From Prorocentrum cordatum (taxonomy: Eukaryota > Sar > Dinophyceae > Prorocentrales > Prorocentraceae), in assembly GCA_963575745.1 (NCBI GenBank), contig CAUYUJ010017782.1, positions 573,438 through 637,437 of the forward strand: a DNA stretch of 64,000 nt, read 5' to 3'. A program made the translations under genes and the position numbers. The notes under the pieces are model-generated. The model worked only from the letters and a program-made list of their open reading frames with translations. It ran no database searches and was not told the DNA's origin. Positions 1 through 10,912 of this stretch are shown here, piece by piece. The stretch's first letter is position 1. The number at the start of each line of letters is the position of its first letter.

Positions 1-1089
1 AGGACTCCCAGGGACATTGTCTAGAACACTGCAGCTTGCTGGGATGCGGGCCCGTTCGGGGCCCCTTGAGGGCCTCTCGAGGCCTTTGTGGTAATTCTTG
101 ACGCTTCGCATATCCACACTTTCATATTTCGGCCACCCTGGTACTCTTGCGGTTCCGTGGGTGCCTGCGCCACTGCATTCAATTCATTCGCAGCTTGCAG
201 ACCCTGGCAGCCGACCACCCTGGCAGCCAGCCCATCTTTGCAGCGCGTTGCATGCGTGCACCCTGGCAGTGCAGCTTCCCAGCAGTTGCCGTCAGCTCCC
301 TTCCACTCGCCGGCCTGTCCGCCGAGGTGCTGCGTGAGGCTTCGGCCCACCGCTTTAGGTTAATTCGTCTTTGCGCGGCCCGCTCTGACTGGACTCGCCG
401 CTGGCGCTCTCGCCTGCGGCCGCTGACTAAAAAGTATCCCCACCATCTTCCTCTCGTTCTCGGAGAGGGGGTTGCCTCGGATCCTTCCTTCAGGAGTGAG
501 TGTGCGACTTCGGTGGCGCCGCTCGTTCTGGTTCCTGGTCAGTGACGTATTCCTGGCCATCGGTGTTAATATTACCTCTTGGAGTGTTTTGCAAGCGAGC
601 TGCCCCCTTCAGGGGTTGGGTGCGTGGGTGTCTCGTATGGTTTATCTCACGTCATGTCCTACACGCCCTCAGCGGTCACTTGTCAGCTTCGCTGTCTGTG
701 ACCTTTCCGCGCCATTTTGGCTGCGTATAGCTCCTCGGTTCAGTTTGTGCATCGGCACTGCCCCCGGACCCTGGTCCTGGTTGCAGTTTGCATCGCGTGT
801 CGGCAGGTTTCGGGCTGTCCCGCTTCCTGGCACCACCTCGCGCAGCCTGGCAGCTTAGGCAGCTTAGGCAGCTTAGGTTCGGCCGTCGGTCCCCGTGCGC
901 TAGGCAATTAGGTTGGGGCGTAGCCCGCCCGACCTCCGACGCCGTTGGCGCGTCCGCCTGCGGCCGCGACGAAAAAGTATCCCCACCATCGCCTGACGGC
1001 GCGCGGCTCCTCCGCCTGCGCTCGCGAACAAAAAAGTAGCCCCACCAGCCCATCCAGAAACGATGCCCAGGAGAGCTGACGGGGAGAGA
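1..1089. repeat. No gene; three copies of a short AAAAAGTATCCCCACC repeat
   Basis: No coding stretch with a recognisable domain. A block of about 40 bases (CGCCTGCGGCCGC, a short spacer, then AAAAAGTATCCCCACC) occurs near 410-447, 950-990 and, diverged, 1010-1049. The third copy runs into CAGCCCATCCAGAAACGATG, which reappears at about 37,156 with the same neighbours, so this is a dispersed repeat. Confidence 0.5.
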
Positions 1090-1568
1090 GTCGAGCCGTT
1101 TTGGAACAGTCTTGGGGCCTCCTGGAGCAGCTTGGGAGCCATCTTGAGCCAGCTTGGGCCATTTCGAGCCATATTGGAGGTCATCTTGGCCTCTCTGAGG
1201 CCTCTCGGGTGCATCTTGGGGGCCTCTTGGGGCCTCTTGGGGCGCTCTTTGGGCCCTCTTGGGGGTCTTTTGGGAGCCTTGGAGGGCCTCTGGATCTGGG
1301 GGCCATCTGGAGGCGGTCAGTCAAAACAGGGGGGGTCCTCGATGTCCCTCCCCCTTTTCGGGGGCAACGATTCTCGTGAGGGGTGTCAAAAATTGGCCCT
1401 CCCAATGGCCGAAAAAGGAGCATCCGACACCTCGCGACCCCTCCCAAAAAATGCCAGGGAGGGGAGAGGGAGGGCTCCCCTCCCCGAAAGGAAGAGGGGT
1501 TGTGGAAGAGGCACGAGACCCTCCTTGGACCACCTGTCGCCCAGAGGGCTGGTGGGATGATGCTATGG
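1090..1568 (+). repeat. CTTGG-type minisatellite with conserved tail (copy 1)
   Basis: About 230 bases of an irregular minisatellite built from CTTGGGGGCC/CTCTTGGG steps are followed by a tail containing GTCAAAACAGGGGGGGT and CGCCCAGAGGGCTGGTGGG. The same order of minisatellite and tail is found again at 37.41-38.11 kb. Frames are open on both strands because the repeat is stop-poor, not because it codes. Confidence 0.6.
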
Positions 1569-2114
1569 GGGGCTTCTGGGGGAGCCACTGGGAGCCTCTG
1601 AGCTGAGGGGGGGGGGTTCCGGGGCGCCTGCTCGGAGTGCTGAGGCCATCTGCGGAAGAAAGGCGCGGATCCCCCACCACGCTCACAGGGTCCGTTCGCG
1701 GTTCCCGTTTCAAAGGCCCCGCTGGCGCCCCTCTTTTTGGAGGCTTCGGAGGCCGTCTCGGGGCCCTCTTCCGGCCGCCCGGGGCCTCTTGGACGCCCTG
1801 GGAATGCTGCACAGATCGCTCAACAGCTACAGTTTTCGGTGGCTTGGGCCAGCAGGAGCGCCAAGAGGGCCAGAGAGGCACCGAAGAGACGCTCAAGGCG
1901 AGCCCCTGGAGCCATTTTCGGAGATGCGGAATGCCAAAATTCCAAGCCATGCTCCTGGGTCTTGGGGGAAGCCTCACGGGGACCCCCAGAAGCCCACCCA
2001 CAGGAAAGCCTTGTGAGCGGAGGGCTGGGGGCGCTGAAGAATTCTTCAAACCTTTTGGGTGTTCCAACACTGAGGACAATCAAGGAACTGGGGCCACTCC
2101 ACTAGTTGCCAGAG
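1569..2114. other. GC-rich spacer upstream of the NOX exon
   Basis: No gene recognised. If the first visible NOX exon is not the first exon of the gene, this is the end of a preceding intron. It ends in TTGCCAGAG just before the coding stretch, which supplies possible AG acceptors at 2111-2112 and 2113-2114. Confidence 0.4.
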
Positions 2115-2986
2115 GCACGTTGGCGGATTTTACAGTGGCTCTGGGCCATCGCGCTGGTAGGGCTAGGCGTGTACAAGTTCGTCACTGTCCGCTCCGCTTT
2201 CGACAGCCTGCACTCCAGCATGGACGAGGACGATCCCGGCTACGAGGTGTATCTCGACATCACCACCAGATGTTGGGCTGGTGAGCTAGATATGGAAGCT
2301 GAGTCCGATTGCTCCGCCTTAGTGGACTTGTACAAGGCGTGGATTCCAGTCGCCAAGCTGTTCGGCAACGGGTTGAATTTGAATTGTTCCCTGGTGGTGC
2401 TCATGGTCTGCCAGCATTTCCTGATGAGCATAAGCAAAAGGAGCCACCAAGCTGGCCCAGTAGGGAACGTGTGCAGGGCGATGCCGACTCACAAAAACCT
2501 AATATTCCACAAGAGTATCGCGAGCGTTATCGCAGTGACGTCCTTCGCTCACACGTTCTGCCACTTCATGGCCCACTCGTACACGTTAACAACTTTCGAC
2601 AGGTGGGGCTACAAGGGGAAGTGGACGACCTTGTCAATCTGGACTACAGGCGCCGTAATCATCATGTGCATCGTGATTATGTATCCGGTCTCCCGAGAGT
2701 ATGTCAGAAGGACATGGTTCGAGGCGTTCATCTACACGCACGTGACTTGCGCCACGATATTCATGGTGAGCTTGTGGTGGCACGCCCCGCACTTCTACAT
2801 CTGGGCTTGCGTGCCGCTGGGGCTGTACCTTATGGACCGCTACTTGCGCTACCACGTCGTCTCTCTGGCGACGGTGAAGCTCGTGGAGATGAGGTGGTTG
2901 CCGCCGGTGATGCAGCTCGTGTTCGAGAAGCCTTGGCACTACAGGGCAGGGCAGTACGTCTGGCTATGCTGCCCCGCCTTAGCATG
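2115..2986 (+). CDS. NADPH oxidase (NOX-type), membrane domain exon
   Basis: Encodes about 290 residues of a NOX/ferric-reductase membrane domain, which passes electrons from FAD across the membrane through two haems to oxygen. Seen: TM1 near residues 6-20; the NOX signature NGLNLNCSLVVLMVC; the helix FHKSIASVIAVTSFAHTFCH with histidines at 2508 and 2550; and YTH...WWH with histidines at 2739 and 2781. Each pair is 14 residues apart, as expected for bis-haem ligation. The exon ends in RAGQYVWLCCPALAW, the start of the FAD domain. No in-frame ATG precedes TM1, so the start codon must be in an exon not seen here. Start placed after AG at 2113-2114 (phase 0); an AG at 2104-2105 is an alternative. 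Ends at TG|GTAC (2986/2987). A metalloreductase is less likely given the NOX-like signature and C-terminus. Confidence 0.9.
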
Positions 2987-3572
2987 GTACTCGGTTGTAG
3001 GAACCCGTCACCACCACTAGTCGAATCCTCCGTCCAATCCTCCCCTTCCATGCCTCCCTCCTCCTCCATCCTCACCCCAACGCCTCTTCCATCCTCCCTC
3101 CCCCCCGCTTCCAGACGCAAATAATGGGATGATTTATGACATTTAAACACATGTGCGCTCTTTAATGCTGGCCGCTCGTTGACCATGGGGGGGGCCTTCT
3201 TTCCTGAGACCACAGCTACCACAATCGCCCTGTTAGACACCTCTACCCGAGGCATCGGGAGAGTGGTCGCGGTTTTCAAAATCCATGTGATTGGTCACGT
3301 TCGTTGGGCCCAGGCTTCCTACCACCCAGACCCGCCTCCAGAAAAATTCTGATGCTGTGGGGACCGCCGCCGAACTCCCCCTGGGGAACACATCCAGGAG
3401 GCCCGGATGGAGGGCCAGGTTTTGCAAGTCCAGGCGTGGTGAGCCGAATACGGGTGTCGGCGGTCAGTCTCAGGGGCGGGCGGCCAGGTGAGACCGCCCC
3501 GCATTGATGTTGTTCCATCGCCCTCGACGGAGGGTCAGGATGCTCGGTGCCCGAGCACCTCATGTAGTGCTT

Positions 3573-3735
3573 GATGCTCCTCCTCCTCCTCCTCCTCCTC
3601 CTCCTCCTCCTCCTCCTCCTCCTCCTCCTCCTCCTCCTCCTCCTCCTCCTTGTCATCATCATCATCCTCCTTCACATACTTCTCCCCTCCTCCCCCTCCT
3701 CCTCCTCCTCCTCCTCGTCCTCCTCCTCCTCCTCT
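3573..3735 (+). repeat. (CTC)n tract in NOX intron 1
   Basis: Nearly pure TCC/CTC repeat from about 3573 to 3650, a short ATC stretch, then more CTC to about 3735. It is the antisense of the (GAG)n tract at 4206-4263 in the same intron. It gives open frames for poly-Leu, poly-Ser and poly-Pro that are not credible proteins. Confidence 0.9.
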
Positions 3736-4165
3736 TCTTTCCTCCCTCGACGAGTTTGGAGGTTTTTGCGGAGGCCTCCAGGGACCTCTGGGGGCTTCTG
3801 GAGACATTTGGGGACTTCCCGAGTCCCGCACGAGGAGTGAGGAGGTAGTACCAGGGAGAGGGGGGCCCACGTCTGAAGATGAGCGAAGACATCTGCCAAC
3901 AAAAGCGCGACTCCGTGAAGGAATCGCCGCTGGAGCTCCCGACGCGACCTTTCCAGCCCGACTCCTCGAGCTGGGCTGATCTGCGGCGGCCTGAGTCCCG
4001 AGACGGGGCACGAAACGGCTTGGAAGCGCAAGCACGGATGAAGGCAACGAGGATTCGCGACGGGCCTTGCTTCCGCACGGAACCGGCACGCTCCGTCGCC
4101 AGATCGGGCAGCGCTGGCGCCATCTTTCAAGTGCACCTTCCCCGACTCATGGACCTGGCGTGATG

Positions 4166-4310
4166 GGCCTGTATTCCACCACCACCACCATAAGTTGGAG
4201 GGGGAAGGAGGATGAGGACGAGGAGGAGGAGGACGAAGAGGAGGAGGAGGAGGAGGAGGAAGAGGACCCCCTCTCCCTCCAACTTATGGTGGTGGTGGTG
4301 GTGGAAAACA
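4166..4310. repeat. Inverted repeat around a (GAG)n core
   Basis: The left arm CCACCACCATAAGTTGGAGG (about 4177-4200) is answered by its reverse complement (about 4280-4302), with a purine-only GAG core of about 80 bases between. The arms pair over more than 20 bases. It sits about 80 bases before the NOX FAD-motif exon. Confidence 0.85.
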
Positions 4311-4390
4311 GGCCCAGCATGGCGTTCACCGATCCATGGATCTGAGCTCCACGGATCCCCAATCCATGTTGGCGCGCGCCCGACATCCAG

Positions 4391-4469
4391 GTACGAGAAG
4401 CACCCGTTCACCATCGCCTCTGCGCCGGAGACGGAGCAGCTCTGCTTGGCGATCAAGCGCCGGCCTCGG
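4391..4469 (+). CDS. NADPH oxidase exon 2: FAD-binding motif
   Basis: Completes the Trp codon and reads YEKHPFTIASAPETEQLCLAIKR. HPFT-(x)-xSAPE is the FAD-isoalloxazine-binding motif of NOX and RBOH enzymes. The acceptor is CCAG|GTAC at 4390/4391. The 3' end is uncertain. The next recognisable segment (ETDWLTGQV, 19.5 kb) must follow within a few residues of AIK by comparison with NOX2 (IRIVGDW). The only phase-compatible donor I see is CGG|GCGAGC after 4469, a GC donor. A mini-exon between the two cannot be excluded. Confidence 0.85.
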
Positions 4470-4847
4470 GCGAGCCTCTCTGGATATCCCAGGGGCTCCC
4501 ACGGGGGCGCGAAGACTGCCCGACAGACCCCCCCCCCCGCCTTGGACGCCCCCGACAAGAGCGAGAGGAGGCGGAGAAGGGGGAGGGGAGGGGGGAGGGA
4601 GAGGGACGGGGCGGAGGAGTGTGAGGGAGGGCGGGTGAGGCCCTTGGGCGCCGCAGAGAGCAAGCACGATGCGCACGTTGTGCTTACTGCTTCGGCATGT
4701 GGGGCGAGCGGGGCGCTCGGCGCCCCAGGCCCTGCAAGCATGGCACGCGTCGAGAAGCTGCTCTCGGGGACGGGGTCGGGAGCTCGCAGGGCCCACGTGA
4801 AGCAGTCAGGACGCCCGAGGCCTGGGAAGGCAGCACGTGACGTGGCG

Positions 4848-4988
4848 TGAAGTCGGGCCCGTCCCTCTACAGGGGGAATCGTTTGGGGACAATGTTTGGA
4901 ATATGTTCTGACTATTTTGAGCATCTCTTTTGAGCATGTTTGATTTCTCGTCCAACATCCGCCGGCAGGGGGACATGCCCGACATAAC
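4848..4988. mobile_element. MITE family 1, copy a
   Basis: About 140 bases. The left end GAAGTCGGGCCCGTCCCTC and right end AGGGGGACATGCCCGAC form an imperfect terminal inverted repeat around an AT-rich core. Consensus outer arm: TTTARGTCGGGCATGTCC. Related copies lie at 5964, 29877 and 53400, with a half copy at about 55205-55320. Confidence 0.75.
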
Positions 4989-5375
4989 CATAGCGCTGCG
5001 CAGCCTGGGCCGCCGGGCCTCCCAGACGGGGGCCAGAGCCGGTGCGGCGCCACCCAGAGCCCGATCTTCGTCATCCCGAAGCCGCCGAGGCTCGGGTACG
5101 GCCAGGGCCCCAGGCAAGGGGGCCTGGTCAGCAGCAGGGCCCCGGAGCCCCGAAATTGGCCAGAATCACCAAACCGGGTCTGCCGTAGCTGGTGTTCTTT
5201 CGGGTGACGGCAGTTCTGGTTAGTGGAACGGGGCGGGGGGGGGGGGGCGTCCCCCAGTACAGATCACTAAACCAGGTCCCACTAAACGCAGTTCTGCCAA
5301 CGCCCGAGAGGCATCGGCGATGCGGAGCGATCGTCTGATGCCCCGCCCCACTCCTGCCCCATTGTCGAAGAAGAA

Positions 5376-5547
5376 GGAAAAACAAAACATACGCAGAAAC
5401 TGTTGGCTCCCCGCGCGGATTTCTTGGATCCGCGCTGGGCCCCCCCGGCGGCGCCTCTGGCGCCGCCCCTGGCGCGCCCCGCGCGCCAGGGAGGGGGGTC
5501 CAGCGCGGATACAAGAAATCTGTGCGAAAGCTTATGTGTACGGCGTT
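5376..5547. mobile_element. MITE family 2 (long hairpin), copy a
   Basis: Two arms of about 60 bases are near-perfect inverted repeats: the left arm passes through GGATTTCTTGGATCCGCGCT, and the right arm ends in ACAAGAAATC...GTACGGCGTT. The loop is GC-rich (GGCGCCTCTGGCGCC). The same structure recurs at 55574-55746. Confidence 0.8.
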
Positions 5548-5963
5548 CTTGCTGCCTCTACACTTGAGCGACGCACAGAAGCCGAGTCTGAATGCGCTGA
5601 CACTCGCGCGCAAGCTGCTTGCGTAAGATCGCGCGCAGGCACCCTGGCTTTCAATGCAGCGTGCCGCGCTGGCGGCCCGCGTTAGTCACGGCGAAAAGTC
5701 GCGACGTCATCGTGCCCGTTTTCTCTTGTCGCCCGTTCTGGCGGCCTTACAGCGACGGACGGCTGTCCTCTTCTCACCGAGCGAGTTCCACCACTCGCAA
5801 AGTGCCTCCTCGCAAACGTTCGAGAAACGCATGTCAGCCTCGATGCAGTGGATCGTACATCTCCCGCGGCGGCTCCAGGCTACAGTTACTTTTTTGGGAA
5901 GGGGCGGAGCGCGCTGGTCTATTCTCTGGCGGGGGCGGGCCGCTGGTCAGCCTCGGAATGCAA

Positions 5964-6112
5964 GCCTTAAATCGGGCATGCCCCTCTACAGGAAGAACAT
6001 TCAAGAATAGTCAAAAAATAGTCTGCGGACGATTTTTTGACCATTCTTCATTTTGACTATTCTTTATTCTTTCCTTCCAAAATCCGCCTGTGGGAGGACA
6101 TGCCCGACCTAC
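5964..6112. mobile_element. MITE family 1, copy b
   Basis: The left end TTAAATCGGGCATGCCCCTC (5967 on) and right end GGAGGACATGCCCGACCT form inverted termini. The AT-rich core contains GACTATT-type repeats. It is followed directly by a second ACTGTAGAGGG, possibly a fragment of another copy. Confidence 0.8.
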
Positions 6113-6461
6113 TGTAGAGGGAAACAATTACTGAACACCCGCCCTCCCCCCAAAACTCAAAGTTGGCCCGCGTGGGGTACTTACACTGCGGTCGAGGTGC
6201 AACTCATCAGACCCACCGCTAACTTTGAACATTGGGGGGAGGGGGCGGCGTTGACAGATGAATGTGGCACGAGTGTTCGCTATTTTTTCCGAGGCCTGTA
6301 AGACTCGTTCCGTGGGGCCTCCTCGGGGCGCCCCGGAGGGCGGGCCGCGGCGCCCCAGAGGCGTCCGCCCACGGGCCCGCCGAGCTGCCCGGCAGAGGCC
6401 TCGAGCGCGTGCGCGGCCCGTGCCCGCGGCGAGGAGCCCACTTCTGGAGCCGCACGCGGAC

Positions 6462-7745
6462 ACCGCCACTGGGGCCTTTGGTGAGGCTCCGTATGGGGCC
6501 ACGAAACTTTCTATTAGGTGGGAGAAACACATGCGGACACCACCACTGGGGTCTTTGGTGGAGTTCCCTATGGGGCCACGAAACGTTGTACTGGGTGGGG
6601 GGAACGCATGCGACACCGCCACCGGGGCCTTCGGTGGAGCTCCTTACTGGGGCCACGAGGCGCTGCATTGGGTGGGGGTTCCGCATGCGGACACCAACAC
6701 TGGGGCCTCCGGTGGACCCTCCCTATGTGGCCACGAGGCGCTGCACTGGGCGGGGGTCTCGTATGCGAGCGCATCCACCCAGGTCTTCGGTGGAGATCCC
6801 TATGGAGCCACGAAACGTTGTACTGCGCGGGGGGACCGCATGCGGACACAGCCATGAAGCCCTTCGGTGGGAGCTCCCTATGGAGCCACGAAACGCTGTA
6901 TTGTACTGGGTGGGGAAACCGCATGCGGACACCGCCACTGGGGCCTTCGGTGGAGCTCCCTATGGGGCCACGAACCTTGTAAGGGGTGTGCCCGAGATGA
7001 GCGGGTGGGACGCATGCGGGCGGCGTCAGTGGGACTTTCGGTGGAGCTCCTTAGGGGGCCGCGCAACATGTGAGGGGTGTGGCGCAATGAGCGGCTGGGA
7101 CGCCTGCGGGCCTTGGGTGGGGCTCCTTATGGGGCCACGAAACGTGTGAGGGGTGTACCGAAATGGGCGGCTGGGACGCATGCGTGCGGCGCCACCAGGG
7201 CCTCCGGTGGAGATTCTTATGGGGCCACGACACGTGATATGGGTGTGCCGACATGAGCGGCTAGGACGCATGCGGGCGGCGCCACTGGGGCCTTCGGTCG
7301 AGCTCCTTATGGGGCCGCGGAGCGTGTGAGGGGTGTGCCGAAATGAGCGGCTGGGACACATGCGGGCGGCGCCACTGGGGCCTTCGGTTTATGGGGCCAC
7401 GAAGCGTGCGACGTGTGTGCCGACATGAATGGTTGGTACGCATGCGGGCGGCACCACCGGGGCCTTCGGTGGAGCTCCTTGGGGCCACGATGCATGCTGG
7501 CGGCACCATGTGGGCCTTGGGTGAGGCTCCCTATGAGGCCACGAGACGTGTGAGGGGTGTTCCGAAATGAGCGGTTGGGATGCGTGCGGGCGGCGCCATT
7601 GGGGCCTTCGATGGAGCTCCTTATTGGGGCCACGAAACGTGCAAGTGGTGTGCCGACATGGGTGGTTAGGACGCATGCGGGCGGCACCATTCGGGCCGTC
7701 GGTGGAGCTCCCTATGGGGCCACGAACGTGTGAGCGGTGTGCCGA
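6462..7745 (+). repeat. Satellite A array (copy 1, + orientation)
   Basis: Tandem units carry the core GGTGGAGCTCCCTATGGGGC. The unit is about 77 bases up to about 6960, with a CTGGGTGGGG spacer, and about 92-96 bases afterwards, with a GTGTGAGGGGTGTGCCGA spacer. Long open frames on both strands follow from low stop density. The units are not multiples of three, so they do not encode a repeat protein. Confidence 0.9.
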
Positions 7746-7814
7746 CATGGTGGACTGGTGCGGAGAGCAGAGGCGCGGACCGAAGGAGGGAGGAGGGGGA
7801 GGAAGGAAGGAGGA

Positions 7815-7870
7815 AACGCGCGGCGCTGTCTCTTCAAAACGTGGACCCAACACCACGGGATGATTTGGAA
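7815..7870 (+). repeat. Satellite-array end motif E1, copy a
   Basis: Reads GCGCTGTCTCTTCAAAACG then GGACCCAACACCACGGGATG. The same stretch of about 55-60 bases occurs at 31566, 42863, 47600 and 63791, next to a purine/pyrimidine tract. In four of the five cases a satellite A array lies beside it; at 63791 the window ends first. Confidence 0.85.
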
Positions 7871-8011
7871 GGCCATAAGAACCCCCCCAAAAAATTGCTA
7901 GACGATCCAAATAAACATATATCAAAGGTGTTCGGGACCCGAGGCGGAGAGGAGCGGGGAGGGCAGAAGAGGGAGGAGGGGAGAAGCTGTTTCCTCCATG
8001 CTGGGCCACAA

Positions 8012-8253
8012 AACCTGTGACGCCACCAGGAAAGATATGAAACCCAAAAACAAAACAACAAAGCGTATGAGACTTTCAAAAACATCTAAGGTCTTCGGAG
8101 TCCGAGGCAGAGGATGTGGGGAGGGCGAGCCGGTCTCCTGCCGGGCTTTCCCGCCTCGGATCCCGAAAAAGTTTCTGATGTGTGTTGGGGGAGTCTCACA
8201 CGTCGTTTGGTTGTACATGTTGGTTTGTTTGTTTCTGGGTAGCGTCACAGGTT
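8012..8253. mobile_element. Fold-back element of about 240 bp
   Basis: Begins AACCTGTGACGCCACC and ends GGTAGCGTCACAGGTT, an inverted terminal pair of about 16 bases. The whole element is an imperfect palindrome: TGAGACT, AAAAACATC and TCCGAGGC on the left are mirrored by CCTCGGATCC, AAGTTTCTGATG and AGTCTCACA on the right. Confidence 0.8.
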
Positions 8254-9450
8254 GCGTGGTTCAACTTTGAGGAAAACCGTGCCTGTTATTGGAAAGCCAC
8301 CAGGTTTAACGGGAAGCCAATAATCATGGTGACTCGATGAAGAAACAAAAAGATCCGCGCAAAGATCAGAGCCCCCTCCTCCAACTCTGTCTCCCGCTCT
8401 CTCTCTTTCTCTCTTTCCTTCTCTCTCTCTCTCTCTCTCCAATTCTCCATAATCAACCGGATACGAAACAATCGGAATTACTACAACGCCGCTACGAAAG
8501 TTTGGACCCGTTTCATTGCTCTACCCGTACAATTCCGAACGAAGGTTCCAACGATGGGCAGGGACCATTACTCCATTGAGCGCCAGAGCCTGCGAGCAGC
8601 AACCCGTTTCATTCGATTTCGAAGACAAGAAAAATAAGATTGAGTTTTGGAGTCAGCCATGGTCGGGATCGCCGCCTCGACTTTGAACCGAGTTTCGACT
8701 TCTGTTTTGCAGGAAGCATTCAGAATAAATTGCATTTTCAATTTCGAACCCGATAACTCCGACTTCAGTCGACATGTTTTTTGTAAAGGAAGCCTCCAGC
8801 GGAATCGTCGTTTCGACTCGGGCAAGCCGCGTGGCATTCGAAATCTGTAGATTCGGTAGCCTGACAAGTCGAAAGTGTGGTGGTCGCTTGGGACGTCCAA
8901 CAGAAACGATTCCGACCTGATGTCGAAACCAGTTAGCCCCAGGTTGAAAATGCAATTCCGCCCAATACTTCTCCGAAGAAGCGTCTTCAACCAAAGTCGA
9001 CCCCCCCTGGTCCGAAATCCGAACGGCGTGGAGATGCCTTCGCTACGCAAAGCAACCGGACGCACCCTGGCAAGATTGTACTAAAGTCCGTCGCTAAACG
9101 GCCCCTTTCGACATCTCCTCCGTTGGCAAATTCTACCGGGGCCTCAAAGCCGAACTGGGCGAGTTGAATGTTGGCCGAATTCGTTTGGCGGCGAAGTAGG
9201 AATCATTAGGAACCAATACGAGTCACTAGGAATCAATCGGAATCAATTGGACTCACTAGGAATCAATAGGAATCAGGAATCATTGGGAATCACTAGGAAT
9301 CATTATAAATCAAGAGGAACAATATGAAACAATAGAAATTGTCAGAAATCAATCGGAATCAATAGGATTCAATCAGAATTTCTCTCTCTCCTCTCTTCCC
9401 CCCGGTAAGTCAACATCTACACAAACGTCTACATCACAATTTAAAGCACC
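8254..9450. repeat. No gene; (TC)n tract and a GGAATCA decamer repeat
   Basis: A CT-rich tract lies at about 8395-8440. From about 9195 to 9375 a degenerate repeat of about 10 bases (GGAATCANTA) dominates. The AT-richer stretch at 8440-9190 has no open frame with a recognisable domain on either strand. Confidence 0.6.
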
Positions 9451-9551
9451 ATGCGAAGATACGCGAATGCAGATGATCATGGTTTCTGCCCCCAAGGGGC
9501 CCTAAGCAGACCGCTGGCTATTAGTACTATTATTACTGCTACCGCTACGAT

Positions 9552-9893
<342 letters not shown>

Positions 9894-10470
9894 ACGACCC
9901 TTCGGTATCGTTTACCGAATCCCCATCCCCATCCCCATCCCCTTCGAGACCCCACCAAATTACCACCCCAGTTGGGGGATGCACCCCTCGAAGCCCGAAG
10001 GGAACGACCTATATCCCCATCCCAGGGGGATAAATCGGCCAGTGGGGCCCAATTCACGCCGCTGGGGGTGGGGATCGGTTAAACGAGACTCAACCCTGAG
10101 CCCAGAAACGTGTTCATCTCTCGGGGGCGCATCTTTTGCCTCCGCCGCCGTCCGCCAGCCTTCCGCCGACCTTCCGCCGACCGTCCGCCGCCCTCCGCCG
10201 AGGAAGGGATGGCAACTCGATCCTCGAAGGCAAGGCCCTTTTGGGGGAGTTTCGGTCCAGAGGTCTGCCGCCCGTCTCCGCGCGGGGGGTCATCGCGGGC
10301 GGAGGGCGCCTGCCTGCTCGCCGAGCGCGCTGGCGGTTGCGGCGTGCACACTCCCAGGAAGAGACCACACGACTGAGAAGCGCCCAGGGGGAGGGTCGAA
10401 GGCGCCTCGCTGTAGAGTGGACGATTTGAAAATGCACGCCAGTCGCTGAAAATTTGTATTTCTGGCCCCC

Positions 10471-10622
10471 CAGATCCCAATCTACTTTAGCCGCCTTCCT
10501 ACCTCAAGAGTCGAGCGGCGTTCCTTCTTCCCTCCTCTGCAGGGGGCGGGCGGAGGCCCAATCTGCTTCCAACGCCTTCCCACTTCATGTTTCTACCCAT
10601 TTCTTCCGACCGATGGGTAATC
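10471..10622 (+). repeat. Dispersed repeat R1, copy a
   Basis: About 150 bases from CCAATCTACTTTAGCCGCC to TTCCGACCGATGGGTAA. A second copy (about 85 percent similar by eye) lies at 55998-56149. It contains a GGGCGGGCGGAGGCCCAATC core and a pyrimidine-rich left half. Confidence 0.8.
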
Positions 10623-10696
10623 CTGTTTCGTCGTCGCCGTCGCCGTCGGGGCCGCCAGGCCGCCGCCGGTGACCCAGACAAGAAGCAAACATTATT

Positions 10697-10912
10697 TTAC
10701 AGGCCTTGCCAGGTGTCCCAAGCGTCGGAGCCGTCATAGAGGGGCCACAGCAGGGTGTAGGGCCCTCTCTGCGCGAGGAGCAGCAGGCCGTGGAGAGCCC
10801 GTAGGTAGGGGCCGTCTCGGACGCACCTCCAGGGCCCGTCGGCCCGTGCGGACGTACCAACCGGTACGCAAGCCCTGGGTGGAGATTCGGTCGATGACGT
10901 AGGCAGTTCTGC
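10697..10912 (-). pseudogene. Coding-like relic, unknown protein (frame-broken)
   Basis: On the - strand one frame reads TAYVIDRISTQGLRTGWYVRT (about 10912-10850). A second frame then reads DGPWRCVRDGPYLRALHGLL and continues to a stop at 10697. Together they look like protein sequence interrupted by one frame change. An open frame of 281 codons runs upstream to 11579 but is Ala/Arg/Pro-rich and unrecognised. It could be a decayed retroelement or a host exon. Confidence 0.2.

Larger units (their letters stand above)
2987..4390 (+). other. NOX intron 1 (GT-AG) with complementary repeat tracts
   Basis: Inferred intron of 1,404 bases. GTAC follows the donor and also opens the next exon (AG|GTACGAG). 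Splicing rebuilds the Trp codon and joins CCPALAW to YEKHPFT, exactly where NOX proteins continue. The intron holds a (CTC)n tract, a (GAG)n tract and an inverted repeat, listed separately. Confidence 0.8.

Noticed and set aside
709-724. GCCATTTTGGCT, resembling the core of the dinoflagellate spliced leader
   Set aside because: Only 12 bases match, the flanks differ on both sides, and the core is palindromic, so chance is likely. No retroposed mRNA start follows it.
6462-7745. Possible CRISPR-like array (regular repeats with variable parts)
   Set aside because: Units are head-to-tail satellite copies diverged along their whole length, with no distinct spacers and no cas genes. The context is eukaryotic.
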